Part shown: positions 16,990-27,736 of the stretch, one piece after another
Position numbering within the stretch: position 1 is the first letter of the stretch
Layout of the letters: each line of letters begins with the position of its first letter
DNA from: Photobacterium toruni
Lineage (GTDB): Bacteria; Pseudomonadota; Gammaproteobacteria; Enterobacterales; Vibrionaceae
DNA length: 64,000 nucleotides
Direction of reading: 5' to 3'
Assembly (NCBI RefSeq): GCF_024529955.1
Contig: NZ_AP024854.1
Coordinates: forward strand, 1,798,001 to 1,862,000
Made by a program: the position numbers and the translations under genes
The notes under the pieces: model-generated
What the model was told of the DNA's origin: nothing
The model's database searches: none
Seen by the model: the letters and a program-made list of their open reading frames with translations, nothing else

Positions 16990-19900
16990 TTACACAGGCT
17001 CAATATCTAATATTCCTTGCACGGGCATTTCTACTTTTGGTTTAGCACCAAAACCACGTAAACCCACTACGTGTACATGCTCACGGTCTTTAAATATTTT
17101 ACGAACTAATTTATAGGTCGTTCCTTTTTCAGGACTGATATTTTCAGGGGCCGCAATTAATAGCTGCATATCTAAACGTTCACATAGCTCAAATAAAGTC
17201 GCAATAGACTTACCATCTAAACGCGCGGCTTCATCAAGGAATAATAAACGACAAGGAATAATATCTTTACCACGTAAACGGCGAGATTCTTCTTCCCAGC
17301 TTTGTATTACCATCAATAGAATTGCTTGACCTGTACCGATCGCTTCACCCGTTGATAATGCACCTGACTCAGCTTGCAGCCAACCATCCGTACCACGGTT
17401 AACTTCAATATTTAACTCAAGGTAGTTACGGTAATCAAGTAACTCTTCACCTAAAATTTGTGGTGAGCGCTGACCCATATCAATGTGTGGATTTAAACGT
17501 TGGAATAACTTCGCAATCGCTTCTGAGAAGGTTAAACGGTTATTGCCAAATAAATCATTATGCTGATCTTTTTGATCAAGTAATCCAAGTAGTAATGATT
17601 CATGCGTTTCACGTACTTTAACGTTAAGACGTACGCCACATACCTGTCCAAAACCAACATGCTGTAAGCCTTGGTTAAGCATTCGAATACGATTTTGCTC
17701 ACGCTGAATTGTTTTACGAATAATATTCGCTACTGAATCAGAACTGATTGCTAAACGTTGTTCACGTGCAGTAAGTTCTTCTGTTAAACGACCAAGTTCA
17801 GCTTCCATTTCTTCGATAGCTTCAACGGGATCATCAGTACGAATAATATCGTGACGAATACGCTCACGTAGATGTTGATATACGGCGATATAGAACAATA
17901 CCTTACGCTCAGGACGTGCCACATCTTCTGAGGCACGTAATGCATCACGTAAGTTTTCGTTATCAGCCACAGCCAGACGCAATGCACCTAATGCTTTATC
18001 TGATAATGAACGTAATTCATCAGCTGACATGTACGCCATTTCACGACGATGTAAACGACGCTCAACATCACTTTCACGCGCAAGACGTAATACCGCACAC
18101 CAACCAGCTTTAGCATTAACAACCAGTTTACGGAAGTCTTGGTAATCTTTACCCACTTTACGTAAACGCTTCATTAAGCCTTTCATTTCAAGCTCAATAG
18201 AAGTTGTTGATTTTTCTAATGTGCTACGACGATTACGCGAACTATGTAGACGTTCATTAAGCTCATTACGACGTACTAATGCACGCTCTTCTGCTTCAAC
18301 ATCTGCACGAACACCTAACTCTTGCAGCTCACGTTCAAACTCTAGTACCGTTTCATTCTTCGCTTGATGAGAACTCTTCAGCGATGCCATTAACTGATTA
18401 TATTGGTTTGCTTGTGCTCGCGATTGCTTCAAGCTAGCACGTGCTGTATTACGCTGTTGCTCTGCTGTCGCTAGTTTCAATTTTAGCTGATCGTTAAGTT
18501 CTGAACTCTTGTTCAATAACTCAACAGAATCTGCATAGCTAAAGTGATGACGACGCTCGGCTAAATCAGCAACCGCAAACATTAACGTTTTCAGTTGTTG
18601 CAGTTGTTGATCGGCAGCTTCGTAATTTACTTGTAGCGTATCAAATTGCTCAGGGTCAGCATCAAGTGCTGAGACCAAACCTTCAAGCTCAACTAATGAT
18701 TTACCATAACGATCAAGATAGTTACGCGCTTCATCCATTTGTGCAAGTTGTTGTTCAACTTCAGCAAAACGTGCTGTTAAGGTTTCATCTTCAAGTAATG
18801 CTACAACTGGATTTAATTTACCCAGCAAGCTTAGACCTTCACGTGCAGCAGCTAATTGACTACGTTGTTGCTGCTCTTGTGCTTGTGATTCTGCTAACTG
18901 ACGCATGATCTGATTACGCTGATCACGAGCTTGTTTCAACTCAACTTCAGGATCAGCATTGAATGCAATTGCCATATGGGTTGCAACAAAACTATTAAAG
19001 CTTTGGTACAAGCGTTGTAGCTTTTGTGAATCAAATGCCGCTTTTGCATGATCTTCTATTATTTGATCGCGCTCATCACGTAAAAACTCTAATCGTTGTT
19101 CACGGGCTGCTCGACCAAACAATGGCACTTTAGGAAAGCGGGAATAACGTAATTGACGATCATTTAAATGAACACATACGGCATTCTCAAGCTCATCAAC
19201 GTCAAAGCCGCTATCATCAAATGAATCTGCATCGCCTTCAATGATATACAAATCATCAGGGCAATCATCAAGTGCAATCAGCTTTTCTTTTATACCACTT
19301 AAATCAGGAACGATAATAGCATGACGAGATGGACCATACATCGCACTGAAATAAGGCGCATCAGCAAGCGTGATATCATCATAAATTTCAGATAACATCG
19401 TACCGCCAAGGGTTTCAGCCAACGCACGTAGACCTGAATTATCACTGCCACCAGGTTGTGCCAAATGCTCAATATCATGCTCTAAAGTTTGTTTACGTTG
19501 AGCAAGTTGATCACGCTTAGCTGACACTTGACGTTCATCATCAAGAGTTGCTTGCATTGCATCCATTACAGCTTGGCTGTTAATTAATTCAGCATTCGCT
19601 TGATCGGCAAGCGTTTCAAGTGCATCTGAGGCTGCAATCCACGCAGGGGCTGATGCTTCAAGTGCAGTAATACGTCTTGCAAGTCCCTGTTCGTTATGGC
19701 GCATATCATTACGCTGTTCAACTAAACTAGCTTGATCTTGCTCTAAGCTTTCTAACGTTGCTTCATGGCGCGCTTGTTCTTCAGCTAACGCCAACTCACC
19801 ATCAATGGTGGTTGCAAACTTTTTAGCATACGTCTCAGCAAGTTCAATTGCTTGACGTTGACTACGCACACTACGTTCTAAATCACGATATTGCGCTTTA

Positions 19901-21450
19901 AGTTGATCTCCGCGCTCAGACACTGAACGAAGTTGACGACCATGCTCAATTAACTCACGGGCTTTATCACTCGCTTGAGTACGATCAACTACACCCGCAA
20001 TTGTCGTTACAATGGCTAAGCCTTTTTCAAACTGCTGAGCAGCAGCTGATGACATATCCAGTTTGTGTTTTAACGCTAATAGTGCCGTCGTTTGAGTATC
20101 TTGCTGTTGCTTCAGTTGAACAAGAAACGGTGGCGCTTGATCTGGTAACATTTGATGATCATCAGCCAAATCACGTGCTTTTTCTAATGCTTGTACCGCT
20201 TGTTGGTACTGCAATGCACGAGTTTGCTGCATATCTAATGCTTGCTGATAATCAGCTAGCTGCGTTTTTAAACTATCAACTTCTTCTTCGGTTAGTTGTG
20301 ATTGCTCTTCGGCTATCGCTAATTGTTCAGCGGCCTCTTCAACAACCATCACTTGCTCTTCAAGACGTTCTGTTAGCTCTTCAAGATCTTCTTTATAGCG
20401 GGCGATTTTCTCGGCTTGACGAACAGCCGCTTGAACCAATTGCAAGTGATCAGATGCCGATTGATAATCTTGCTCTAACGCACTTTCTTGATCGGCTAGC
20501 TCAGCTAATTCGGCATTCATGTTATTTAACGATGATTGCTGATCAATAAGGGTCTGACGCGATCCCATTAACTCACCACGTAAACGTAGTGTTTGCTCTA
20601 GCTTCTGCTGGCGTTCGTTAGCATGACGCATATAGTCAGCTGCAACATAATTGGTTGCTTCTGAAATTAAATGCTTAAATAAATCACGATCACTTTGGGT
20701 TAATTTGATCGCTTCTAATGTCATACGGTTTTCACGTAACGCGGCTTCCATATCTTGGAAGGCTTTTTTTACCCCAGAATTATGCGGTAATAAATAATCG
20801 CGTAATGAACGGGTGATCGCACTTGAAATACCACCATATAACGAGGCTTCAATTAAACGATAGAACTTTGAACGATCTTGGCTATTACGTAATTTCTTTG
20901 GTAATACGCCCATTTCAAACATTTGTACATGGTAATCAGTTACCGAGTTAAATGTTTTGAACTGCACCCCTTCGTGCTGACTAACAAGATCTTTAACATC
21001 GTTAAGCTGTCGAACTCGAGCTTGATTTTCAGAAATCGTTTCAACTAAAATTTCGGCAGGTTTAATGTGTGATGGTAAGCCTTGAATCAAAAATGGCTTA
21101 ATATCGACTTTCTTATCGCGGCCAGCAACTTGCTGTAATTTAACCGCAAAAATAATGCGCTGCTGCTTTGAGTTAACCACATCAAGAGCCGCATAACAGG
21201 CGCCTGGTTTTAATTTACCGTGAAGACCTTTGTCACGAGAAGCATTTGAACTGCCCGCTTCAGTGGTATTACGAAAGTGTAGTAGGCTTTGGTCTGGAAT
21301 CAGTGTCGTGATAAACGCTGCCATTGTGGTAGATTTACCTGCACCGTTACCGCCTGAAAGCGTTGTCACCAAATTATCAATATCAAAGGTACGTGCAAAA
21401 AAGCCGTTCCAGTTGATCATGGTGAGCGATTGATACTTACCGCGTTCCAT
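16990..21450 (-). CDS. mukB: MukB, SMC-like chromosome condensin ATPase
   Basis: 1486 residues, the normal MukB length. The N-terminal head has Walker A at 33-40 (GGNGAGKS). Long coiled coils rich in Gln, Glu, Leu and Ala flank a hinge near the middle (SEIYDDITLADAPYFSAMYGPSRHA). The C-terminal head carries the signature LSTGEAIGTGQAI from about 1365 and Walker B LLFLDEAARLD from about 1402. With MukE and MukF it forms the MukBEF complex that organises and segregates the chromosome and acts with topoisomerase IV. The start overlaps the mukE stop as TAATG. It is last in cmoM-mukF-mukE-mukB. Confidence 0.97.
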   Translation of the reverse strand: MERGKYQSLTMINWNGFFARTFDIDNLVTTLSGGNGAGKSTTMAAFITTLIPDQSLLHFRNTTEAGSSNASRDKGLHGKLKPGACYAALDVVNSKQQRIIFAVKLQQVAGRDKKVDIKPFLIQGLPSHIKPAEILVETISENQARVRQLNDVKDLVSQHEGVQFKTFNSVTDYHVQMFEMGVLPKKLRNSQDRSKFYRLIEASLYGGISSAITRSLRDYLLPHNSGVKKAFQDMEAALRENRMTLEAIKLTQSDRDLFKHLISEATNYVAADYMRHANERQQKLEQTLRLRGELMGSRQTLIDQQSSLNNMNAELAELADQESALEQDYQSASDHLQLVQAAVRQAEKIARYKEDLEELTERLEEQVMVVEEAAEQLAIAEEQSQLTEEEVDSLKTQLADYQQALDMQQTRALQYQQAVQALEKARDLADDHQMLPDQAPPFLVQLKQQQDTQTTALLALKHKLDMSSAAAQQFEKGLAIVTTIAGVVDRTQASDKARELIEHGRQLRSVSERGDQLKAQYRDLERSVRSQRQAIELAETYAKKFATTIDGELALAEEQARHEATLESLEQDQASLVEQRNDMRHNEQGLARRITALEASAPAWIAASDALETLADQANAELINSQAVMDAMQATLDDERQVSAKRDQLAQRKQTLEHDIEHLAQPGGSDNSGLRALAETLGGTMLSEIYDDITLADAPYFSAMYGPSRHAIIVPDLSGIKEKLIALDDCPDDLYIIEGDADSFDDSGFDVDELENAVCVHLNDRQLRYSRFPKVPLFGRAAREQRLEFLRDERDQIIEDHAKAAFDSQKLQRLYQSFNSFVATHMAIAFNADPEVELKQARDQRNQIMRQLAESQAQEQQQRSQLAAAREGLSLLGKLNPVVALLEDETLTARFAEVEQQLAQMDEARNYLDRYGKSLVELEGLVSALDADPEQFDTLQVNYEAADQQLQQLKTLMFAVADLAERRHHFSYADSVELLNKSSELNDQLKLKLATAEQQRNTARASLKQSRAQANQYNQLMASLKSSHQAKNETVLEFERELQELGVRADVEAEERALVRRNELNERLHSSRNRRSTLEKSTTSIELEMKGLMKRLRKVGKDYQDFRKLVVNAKAGWCAVLRLARESDVERRLHRREMAYMSADELRSLSDKALGALRLAVADNENLRDALRASEDVARPERKVLFYIAVYQHLRERIRHDIIRTDDPVEAIEEMEAELGRLTEELTAREQRLAISSDSVANIIRKTIQREQNRIRMLNQGLQHVGFGQVCGVRLNVKVRETHESLLLGLLDQKDQHNDLFGNNRLTFSEAIAKLFQRLNPHIDMGQRSPQILGEELLDYRNYLELNIEVNRGTDGWLQAESGALSTGEAIGTGQAILLMVIQSWEEESRRLRGKDIIPCRLLFLDEAARLDGKSIATLFELCERLDMQLLIAAPENISPEKGTTYKLVRKIFKDREHVHVVGLRGFGAKPKVEMPVQGILDIEPV

Positions 21451-22196
21451 TAAATACTACTCTCCTGTACCGCTTGCTCTACATCTTGTTGCATTTCAAG
21501 CATTTCTTGATTGTTAGTGTCAATATCATCAAGCAAACTTGATTGACTTGACGCTTGCTGGTGAACCACCGCTTCACCGTCACGAATCAATCGTAACTGC
21601 GCTTCACGGACATCATCACCAGTACGTACATCAGCACCAAAGCGGAACACAGATTCACTGATACGGAACTTACCATTCTCACCAATTGGAATAAGCATTC
21701 CTAAGCGACGTAAACGACGTAATGACGTTTTTACTTTATCAAACAACTTTTCACGATCAAGATCCGAACCTAATGCGCGGTTGGTGACAAGTTTCATTAA
21801 CTTTTGTTCATCAGCTAAAACTAATAGCTCATCAAATAGCTCTTGGTTGGTGAAGATACCTTCGTGTGCTAATCGCTCAGGACTAAGGTAAAGAAAACAC
21901 AATACTTTACCTACCAGCATATCGATTTCAGATAATACTGAACGACCAATCAATGAGGTTGAACGTGGACGTAAGTATAGAAAACCTTCAGGTGCACGCA
22001 CTAATTCAGCATTATAACGACGGTAAAACATCGCTAATTCTTTCTCAAACTCAATTAAGTAAGCGTGGCTATCTAAATCTTCACTTGAAACATGGCGGCC
22101 AGAACGCAATGCGTTATCTAGCGTCGGGAAAAGTGGATTAGCAATCGCTTTTGCCAACTTTTCCGGCATAAATTCTTCAATATTTGTCAATGACAT
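21450..22196 (-). CDS. mukE: MukE, condensin subunit
   Basis: 248 residues from the ATG at 22196 ([18 protein letters not shown]), which aligns with the E. coli MukE start and has AAGG about nine bases upstream, inside mukF. The longer open frame to 22253 adds 19 residues not seen in the family. Conserved blocks are [48 protein letters not shown] and [15 protein letters not shown]. It is a winged-helix kite protein that binds MukF and the MukB head. It overlaps mukF by 20 bases and mukB by one. The C-terminal 40 residues are polar and probably flexible. Confidence 0.95.
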   Translation of the reverse strand: MSLTNIEEFMPEKLAKAIANPLFPTLDNALRSGRHVSSEDLDSHAYLIEFEKELAMFYRRYNAELVRAPEGFLYLRPRSTSLIGRSVLSEIDMLVGKVLCFLYLSPERLAHEGIFTNQELFDELLVLADEQKLMKLVTNRALGSDLDREKLFDKVKTSLRRLRRLGMLIPIGENGKFRISESVFRFGADVRTGDDVREAQLRLIRDGEAVVHQQASSQSSLLDDIDTNNQEMLEMQQDVEQAVQESSI

Positions 22197-23499
22197 GGGC
22201 TTGTACCTTGGCTCCGTATTCGTTAATTGCTTTCCAATCAGGTTGAATGGCATTGAAGTCAGCTTCGGAATACCCCATCCTTACCGCCTGATCAATCACA
22301 ATCCGCGCTAAATCAAAATGTTGTGCATACGGATGTTGTGCCAAATAATCTTTAAGTAAAACACTTAAGTTGATTGGAGCACCTGTTGCTTTATGTGCTT
22401 GTAACATCAAACCGACTTTCTCAGCCAGTAGATCGTTAACCAAATCAAGTTCTTCAAATTCCATTTCACCAGGGACGATACCTGTTACTTCATCATCACG
22501 TAACATTAAGGTTTCATCACGCATATCAAGTAAGCGTTCAGCATCTGCAAATGTCAGTAGCCATGGTGCATCAAAATAATCGGTAACTGATTGGCGTAAT
22601 CGTTGACTAAAGGCGCGATTTTTATCCATATCAATTGCTGTACGAATAAATTTATGCACATGACGGTCATAGCCAATCCACAAATCAATCGTCTGTTGTC
22701 CCCAACTGATAATGCGATCTAACTTCATTTGCAGGATATAAACCATACCATCAACAAAATCGAGATCAGTGCGTCCTTGAATCACTTCTTGAATAGCAAG
22801 TAGCTGACTTTGAAGTTGATCACCTGCAGCTTGCAACGTATCTTGCAATTCACGCAGCGTTGATGAAGTTTCATCAAGTAGCGCTTCACAGCTACTGATA
22901 GCCGCCTGCCAATCTTGATTTAATAACTCTGCGATATCGAGCTTAACTTGCTGCTGTTGCTCATCCATTGCACGTTGGTTTAAATCAATACGGTCAAATA
23001 TTTCAGCCACTGAGTATTTTAATACTGCATGTACATTTTGACGCCAATGTTTTTCATCGCCGTCTTCTTGTGCTGCGGTTGCTGCTTTATTGATTTCATC
23101 AGCCACCATTGCTAACTGAATAGATAGTTTTAGTGTTGAAAACTCACGTTGCCGTACATAATAATCGGTAATACCAAGTGCTAATGGACTTAAACGATAA
23201 ATACTAGCGCCATCAGTCACCTCACTGGTAAAGCGTGATATTAACCGCTGTCTTACCAATTCATTTATGGCGTTATTGGCACGAAATGCTAGGGTTTCCT
23301 TGGTTTGACTGAACATATCGCTCACAATGCGAAATGCATCAATCAATTCACCTTCCCCTAATTCTTCATCAAAGCGATCACCACTTAAGACAGCAATCGC
23401 TAACAAGAACGCCAGCCGTTCTGTCGGTAAATTAAGGGCAAACTCATTATTCTTGACCCAATTTACTAACTCAGGAACAGTCTGGGTAACTTCACTCAT
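22177..23499 (-). CDS. mukF: MukF, kleisin subunit of the MukBEF condensin
   Basis: 440 residues, equal to the E. coli protein. The N-terminal winged-helix dimerisation region ([30 protein letters not shown]) is followed by a helical middle with heptad-like Gln/Leu stretches ([20 protein letters not shown]) and the C-terminal MukB-head binding region ending in QAHVIDKY. MukF bridges two MukB heads and carries MukE. The ATG overlaps the cmoM stop as ATGA, so the two are probably translated in coupling. Confidence 0.95.
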   Translation of the reverse strand: MSEVTQTVPELVNWVKNNEFALNLPTERLAFLLAIAVLSGDRFDEELGEGELIDAFRIVSDMFSQTKETLAFRANNAINELVRQRLISRFTSEVTDGASIYRLSPLALGITDYYVRQREFSTLKLSIQLAMVADEINKAATAAQEDGDEKHWRQNVHAVLKYSVAEIFDRIDLNQRAMDEQQQQVKLDIAELLNQDWQAAISSCEALLDETSSTLRELQDTLQAAGDQLQSQLLAIQEVIQGRTDLDFVDGMVYILQMKLDRIISWGQQTIDLWIGYDRHVHKFIRTAIDMDKNRAFSQRLRQSVTDYFDAPWLLTFADAERLLDMRDETLMLRDDEVTGIVPGEMEFEELDLVNDLLAEKVGLMLQAHKATGAPINLSVLLKDYLAQHPYAQHFDLARIVIDQAVRMGYSEADFNAIQPDWKAINEYGAKVQAHVIDKY

Positions 23500-24329
23500 C
23501 CCTTGTCCTTATTGCTATTATTTGAATTTGTCATCACTGTTGATGTCACATCAGTGAGAGGCTTACGCGCATACACATGGATATAACGACCTAATGACAA
23601 AAAAGGTTCCTGACGACAAAGCTTTTGCTCCATATCAAGAACTTGTTCGAAACTGTAATCGCCCATTCGGTCATGATGCATATAGTCATGGAATGTGCGT
23701 ACGCCGGTTTTACCCATTATGTCAAAACCCGCTTCAGTTAGACACTGATATACCTCATCAGGTTTGATACCTTGCTGAGGTTGTAGTTTAAACCGTTTCC
23801 GATGTGGCATACCCTGTTCAATATGGGTTAAATTGCCACAAATCAGATTTTTAAACAGTAATCCATTATAGTTATAAAACATTACCGAGATAACGCCCCC
23901 CGGTTTCACGTTTTCTAATAGACCCGTTAATGTTGCAATTGGATCAACCAACCATTCCATCACTGCATGAAAGAGAATTAAATCAACGGGGGCTGCTATA
24001 TGCTCACTAATTTCTTGAATTGGTGAATGCACTAGCCGATATTGATCAACTAAGCCATTTTTAGCAATTTCTTGTGCTGCTAATGTCAGCATTTCGCTAG
24101 ATAGATCACATAACGTCACTTGATGCCCAAGCGCCGCTATTTTTTGAGATATTTGCCCAATACCGCCACCAGCATCTAATACTTGTAATGGCGATACACC
24201 ATCTAATTCCTGCAATATATATTCAATATCTTGCCAAACAACAACTTGTCGTATTTGACCTTTCGCTGTGCCATAAATATTATCAGCGAATTTTTTCGCT
24301 AAATCGTCAAAATTTCGGTCTTTTTCCAT
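23496..24329 (-). CDS. cmoM: CmoM (SmtA), tRNA uridine-34 carboxymethyl-ester methyltransferase
   Basis: 277 residues. A class I methyltransferase fold with SAM motif [19 protein letters not shown] near 54, the following acidic motif [11 protein letters not shown] and [14 protein letters not shown]. The start [20 protein letters not shown] and the end [18 protein letters not shown] match E. coli SmtA/CmoM, which methylates cmo5U34 of several tRNAs to give mcmo5U. It heads the muk operon, as in E. coli. The C-terminal 15 residues are Asn/Ser-rich. elyC is divergent, 119 bases away. Confidence 0.92.
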   Translation of the reverse strand: MEKDRNFDDLAKKFADNIYGTAKGQIRQVVVWQDIEYILQELDGVSPLQVLDAGGGIGQISQKIAALGHQVTLCDLSSEMLTLAAQEIAKNGLVDQYRLVHSPIQEISEHIAAPVDLILFHAVMEWLVDPIATLTGLLENVKPGGVISVMFYNYNGLLFKNLICGNLTHIEQGMPHRKRFKLQPQQGIKPDEVYQCLTEAGFDIMGKTGVRTFHDYMHHDRMGDYSFEQVLDMEQKLCRQEPFLSLGRYIHVYARKPLTDVTSTVMTNSNNSNKDKG

Positions 24330-24375
24330 GGCTCATTTACGTTATGATAGCGATGCTAGAATATGGCTTATTTTC

Positions 24376-24406
24376 TCACAAGCGGTAAAGGAATAAAGGC
24401 TTGTGA
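24376..24406. repeat. Inverted repeat in the cmoM-elyC divergent region
   Basis: Perfect 8-bp arms TCACAAGC and GCTTGTGA with a 15-base loop, 43 bases upstream of the elyC start. It could be an operator or a leader hairpin of elyC; nothing further supports either. Confidence 0.5.
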
Positions 24407-24448
24407 TCGATTTTAGGGCTCAACTGCTGAAATTTCGGACGACATATT

Positions 24449-25255
24449 ATGTTTATACTTAAAAAAATCATATCTGCGCTACTGATGCCGCTGCCCTTTC
24501 TATTATTAGTTGGTGGTTTCGGTTTATGTTTACTGTGGTTTACCCGCCGAAAAAAATTAGCCTCTATCTTAGTGAGTATCTCGCTAATTGGTATTTTCTT
24601 ATGTTCATTCCAGCCGTTTACAACAGCATTATTACGGCCACTAGAACAAGAAAACGCCGCTTTTGTCAGTACCACTCAACCTGTCAGCTACGTAATGGTA
24701 TTAGGTAGCGGTCAAGTTATCGATAAAACATTTCCTATTACCTCAGAATTATCACCAACAGCAGTTACACGCTTAGTTGAAGGGATCCGTATTTTCCGTT
24801 TGTATCCTGGAGCAAAACTCATTTTATCCGGCTATGGTGGTCTTAATTCTCATGGTATTAGTCATGCTCGTTTAATGGCACATTTAGCTATCGCGTTAGG
24901 GGTTGATAAACGAGATATCCTATTATTTGAATCAACGAAAGACACCAAAGAAGAAGCCTACCAAGCGGCCAATGTTGTAAAAAATAAAAAGATGATCTTA
25001 GTTACATCTGCAAGTCAAATGTCACGCGCACTTTATTATTTTCATCAAGCAGGATTACAGCCTATTGCTGCACCAACAAACTTTAGGGCCAGTAATCAAA
25101 TGCGTGATTTTGTCCCTGATTCAAGATTTCTTACTCAGATGGAAATTGTTGAACATGAGCGTTTAGGTCAATTATGGCAGCGTATTACCAGCAAACTATT
25201 AAACCCAAAAATTGAACATCAACAAGCAGAAAAAGTAAAACCTGAGACTTTATAG
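24449..25255 (+). CDS. elyC: ElyC (YcbC), envelope biogenesis factor with DUF218 domain
   Basis: 268 residues. Two membrane helices at the N-terminus (about 8-28 and 36-56) are followed by a periplasmic-type DUF218 domain with VMVLGSGQVID, SPTAVTRLVEGIRIFRLYPGAKLILSGYGG and ILLFESTKDTKEEAYQAANVV. In E. coli ElyC is needed for peptidoglycan precursor metabolism at low temperature, through the lipid carrier. Position beside cmoM-muk is conserved with E. coli. It is divergent from cmoM and ends at a terminator. Confidence 0.9.
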   Translation: MFILKKIISALLMPLPFLLLVGGFGLCLLWFTRRKKLASILVSISLIGIFLCSFQPFTTALLRPLEQENAAFVSTTQPVSYVMVLGSGQVIDKTFPITSELSPTAVTRLVEGIRIFRLYPGAKLILSGYGGLNSHGISHARLMAHLAIALGVDKRDILLFESTKDTKEEAYQAANVVKNKKMILVTSASQMSRALYYFHQAGLQPIAAPTNFRASNQMRDFVPDSRFLTQMEIVEHERLGQLWQRITSKLLNPKIEHQQAEKVKPETL

Positions 25256-25289
25256 TTTATTTAATATCATGTTTTAGCTAATTTATTTC

Positions 25290-25326
25290 AAGCCAGAGAC
25301 TATACCTGTATAGATCTGGCTTTTTT
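25290..25326 (+). terminator. Terminator after elyC
   Basis: Arms AGCCAGA and TCTGGCT, with an inner CTATA/TATAG pair across an offset, end in a run of six T. Confidence 0.8.
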
Positions 25327-25467
25327 AATTGATCATACTTTCTGCATAATTATTAATCTCATGCTGCTCTAGTATGATTTTATCTTACTATTTCATTCTA
25401 ATCTCAATATGCTTTATTGTATTTCATGATAAAATAATCACTTATTACTTAATAAAGAATCTTATTC

Positions 25468-25704
25468 ATGAAACTTTTAATCCGTAACCTTTCTCGCAGC
25501 ACAACTGAAGTTCAAATTCATAAAATGTTTGAAGAGTTTGGCAAAATTAGTGCTTGTAACCTTGTATTAGACGAAAAAACAGGTAAATCAAAAGGATTTG
25601 CATTTGTTGAAATGGCTGATGATGAACAAGCAACTCGCGCAATGAAAGCACTTCATGAAATGATGGTTGATAAAAGCCGTATCCGTGTGAAAATTGCTGA
25701 GTAA
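25468..25704 (+). CDS. Small single-RRM RNA-binding protein
   Basis: 78 residues comprising one complete RNA recognition motif. RNP2 is KLLIRNLS at the N-terminus and RNP1 is KSKGFAFVEM at about 44-53, both with the usual aromatic residues; the fourth strand is RIRVKIAE. Bacterial proteins of this type bind RNA, and in some bacteria similar genes are cold-inducible, but the targets here are unknown. It is a single-gene transcript with its own terminator, converging on kdsB. Confidence 0.92.
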   Translation: MKLLIRNLSRSTTEVQIHKMFEEFGKISACNLVLDEKTGKSKGFAFVEMADDEQATRAMKALHEMMVDKSRIRVKIAE

Positions 25705-25725
25705 TTACAGTCATTAATTCCCTAT

Positions 25726-25758
25726 AAAAAAACCGAGTACATAATACTCGGTTTTTTT
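25726..25758. terminator. Bidirectional terminator between the RRM gene and kdsB
   Basis: Stem arms CCGAGTA and TACTCGG flanked by seven A and seven T, so it can end both converging transcripts. Confidence 0.9.
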
Positions 25759-25793
25759 ATTATTAAGATGATGTTCATTAGCTAACGGTTTTG

Positions 25794-26540
25794 CTAGCTA
25801 ACTAACTGTCGTACTTTTTCTAAATCTTCTAACGTATCAACCCCTGCTGGTGGCGCATCAATCGCAACATCAACATGAATTTTCTCACCATACCAAAGCA
25901 CGCGAAGTTGCTCTAATGATTCAATATGTTCAAGTGGGCTTGGCTGCCAATTAATGTAAGTATTAATAAACCCTGCACGGTAGGCATAAATTCCAATATG
26001 TCGCAGTAGATTATGATGAACAATGCGTGGTTGCTGTGCAAAATTATCACGATCCCAAGGAATAGCAGCGCGGCTAAAATACAATGCGTAACCGTCTTTA
26101 TCCGTTACAACTTTTACAGCATTAGGATTAAAGATTTCATCATGATGATCAATCTCTACCGCTAATGTTGCCATCGGGGCATTAAAATTTGCAATATTAT
26201 CGGCTACTTGACGAATTATCGTATCAGGAATAAGTGGCTCATCACCTTGAACATTAACGACGATATGATCATCAGCTAACTGGTATTTTTCAACAACTTC
26301 AGCCAACCGCTCGGTGCCTGATTGATGATCGGTGCGTGTTAAACAGACTTCACCACCAAAACCTTGGACAACATCAACAATACGCTGATCATCAGTCGCA
26401 ACAATAACCTGATCTGCCCCTGATTTACATGCTTGTTCGTAAACCCATTGCACCATTGGTTTACCTGCAATATCAGCTAACGGTTTACCGGGTAAACGGG
26501 TTGATTGATAACGTGCAGGAATAATAACAGTAAATGCCAT
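25794..26540 (-). CDS. kdsB: KdsB, CMP-Kdo synthetase
   Basis: 248 residues. A nucleotidyltransferase fold with [19 protein letters not shown] at the N-terminus, [36 protein letters not shown] and the metal Asp near the C-terminal end of the active site ([16 protein letters not shown]). It activates Kdo with CTP for transfer to lipid A in the cytoplasm. The ATG overlaps the ycaR stop as TAATG. It is the last gene of msbA-lpxK-ycaR-kdsB, the order also found in E. coli. Confidence 0.96.
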   Translation of the reverse strand: MAFTVIIPARYQSTRLPGKPLADIAGKPMVQWVYEQACKSGADQVIVATDDQRIVDVVQGFGGEVCLTRTDHQSGTERLAEVVEKYQLADDHIVVNVQGDEPLIPDTIIRQVADNIANFNAPMATLAVEIDHHDEIFNPNAVKVVTDKDGYALYFSRAAIPWDRDNFAQQPRIVHHNLLRHIGIYAYRAGFINTYINWQPSPLEHIESLEQLRVLWYGEKIHVDVAIDAPPAGVDTLEDLEKVRQLVS

Positions 26541-26719
26541 TACTTAACCTCGTCAGAGCTTAATGTACGTGCTTCTGAATCAAGTAGAACAGGAATACCG
26601 TCATCGATAGGATAAGCAAGACGATCAAACTTACACACTAATTCATTATTTTCTTTATCGAAATTCAACTTACCTTTACATACAGGGCAAGCAACGATTT
26701 CAAGCAGACGGTGATCCAT
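26540..26719 (-). CDS. ycaR: YcaR, small Trm112-family protein
   Basis: A 59-residue gene that simple length cut-offs would miss. The translation begins [18 protein letters not shown] and contains [20 protein letters not shown], the YcaR/Trm112 pattern. Three cysteines are visible (CPVC and a single Cys near residue 29). The start overlaps the lpxK end by 20 bases and the stop overlaps the kdsB start as TAATG, so three genes are translationally linked. In E. coli the same small gene sits between lpxK and kdsB; its function is not established, and related proteins act as methyltransferase partners in other organisms. Confidence 0.92.
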   Translation of the reverse strand: MDHRLLEIVACPVCKGKLNFDKENNELVCKFDRLAYPIDDGIPVLLDSEARTLSSDEVK

Positions 26720-27734
26720 ACTTTTCCTTAACCTCTATAATCTGTTTAATTATGGCTGATGCTTGTGGCTCAGAGATAACTGCATCGACTGGCAGATACC
26801 ACCAATTATCCTCAGCAAATAGGTAACATTTTACCGCATCTTTTTCAGTCATCACTAAATGTTGCCCTTGTTGGGCTAAATCTAACAATATTTGATGAGT
26901 AAAAGGTTGATGATCAGCAAAAGGCTGGCATACAACAGGCTTTACTCCTAACGCATTTAATGTTGCAAAAAATCGTGGTGGATGACCAATACCTGCCATT
27001 GCGACCACTGATGATAAAGACGTTACAGCACAACGTTCGCCAGTCTTAATATTAATTAATTCTGATGGTGCTAAATGCATTGCTGCTTCGTTAGTATGTG
27101 CCTGTCCACCATTACAAATCAAAAAATCAACCTCATTAAGCCGCTGACATGATTCACGTAGTGGTCCTAATGGCAATAAATGCTGATTACCAAATCGGCG
27201 CTGACCATCAATCACGACTAACTCAATGTCTCGTGCAAGGGCATAATGCTGAAGACCATCATCAGTGATAATGACATCAACATGGTGTTTTAACAGCAAC
27301 TTTACCGCATCGCTTCGAACAGGCGCTACCGCAACAGGAACCCCTGTACGACGACGAATTAACACCGGTTCATCACCAGCAATATCCGTATTAGTATCAC
27401 TTTCAACGAAATAAGGATAATAAGGCGCTTTACCGCCATAACCACGTGAAACTACACCTGGTTTTAATCCTTGTGCTAATAACTGTTCGACTAACCACAC
27501 TACAACGGGTGTTTTGCCATTACCACCAGCGGTAATATTACCAACAATCACAACAGGAACAGGCGCTCGATAGGCTGTTTTTTTACCATTCTGATATTGC
27601 TGTCGTTTGCGCTGACTTAACATACCAAACAGCAAACTAAGCGGCCACAATAATGGCCATAACAGTAAATAAACAACCCGCGCTTTTCCTCTTAGCACGG
27701 GCTGATACCAAATAGCTTCAATCAATGAGGCCAC
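26700..27734 (-). CDS. lpxK: LpxK, tetraacyldisaccharide 4'-kinase
   Basis: 344 residues. An N-terminal membrane-associated segment ([20 protein letters not shown]) precedes the P-loop [21 protein letters not shown]. Then come [35 protein letters not shown] and [23 protein letters not shown], all family signatures. It adds the 4'-phosphate to the lipid A precursor at the inner membrane's cytoplasmic face. It starts two bases after msbA ends and overlaps ycaR by 20 bases. Confidence 0.95.
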   Translation of the reverse strand: MASLIEAIWYQPVLRGKARVVYLLLWPLLWPLSLLFGMLSQRKRQQYQNGKKTAYRAPVPVVIVGNITAGGNGKTPVVVWLVEQLLAQGLKPGVVSRGYGGKAPYYPYFVESDTNTDIAGDEPVLIRRRTGVPVAVAPVRSDAVKLLLKHHVDVIITDDGLQHYALARDIELVVIDGQRRFGNQHLLPLGPLRESCQRLNEVDFLICNGGQAHTNEAAMHLAPSELINIKTGERCAVTSLSSVVAMAGIGHPPRFFATLNALGVKPVVCQPFADHQPFTHQILLDLAQQGQHLVMTEKDAVKCYLFAEDNWWYLPVDAVISEPQASAIIKQIIEVKEKYGSPSA

Positions 27735-27736
27735 GA

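Noticed and set aside
20001..20549. 182-residue frame antisense to mukB
   Set aside because: It lies wholly inside mukB on the other strand. Its Gln/Leu-rich content mirrors the coiled-coil codons of mukB.
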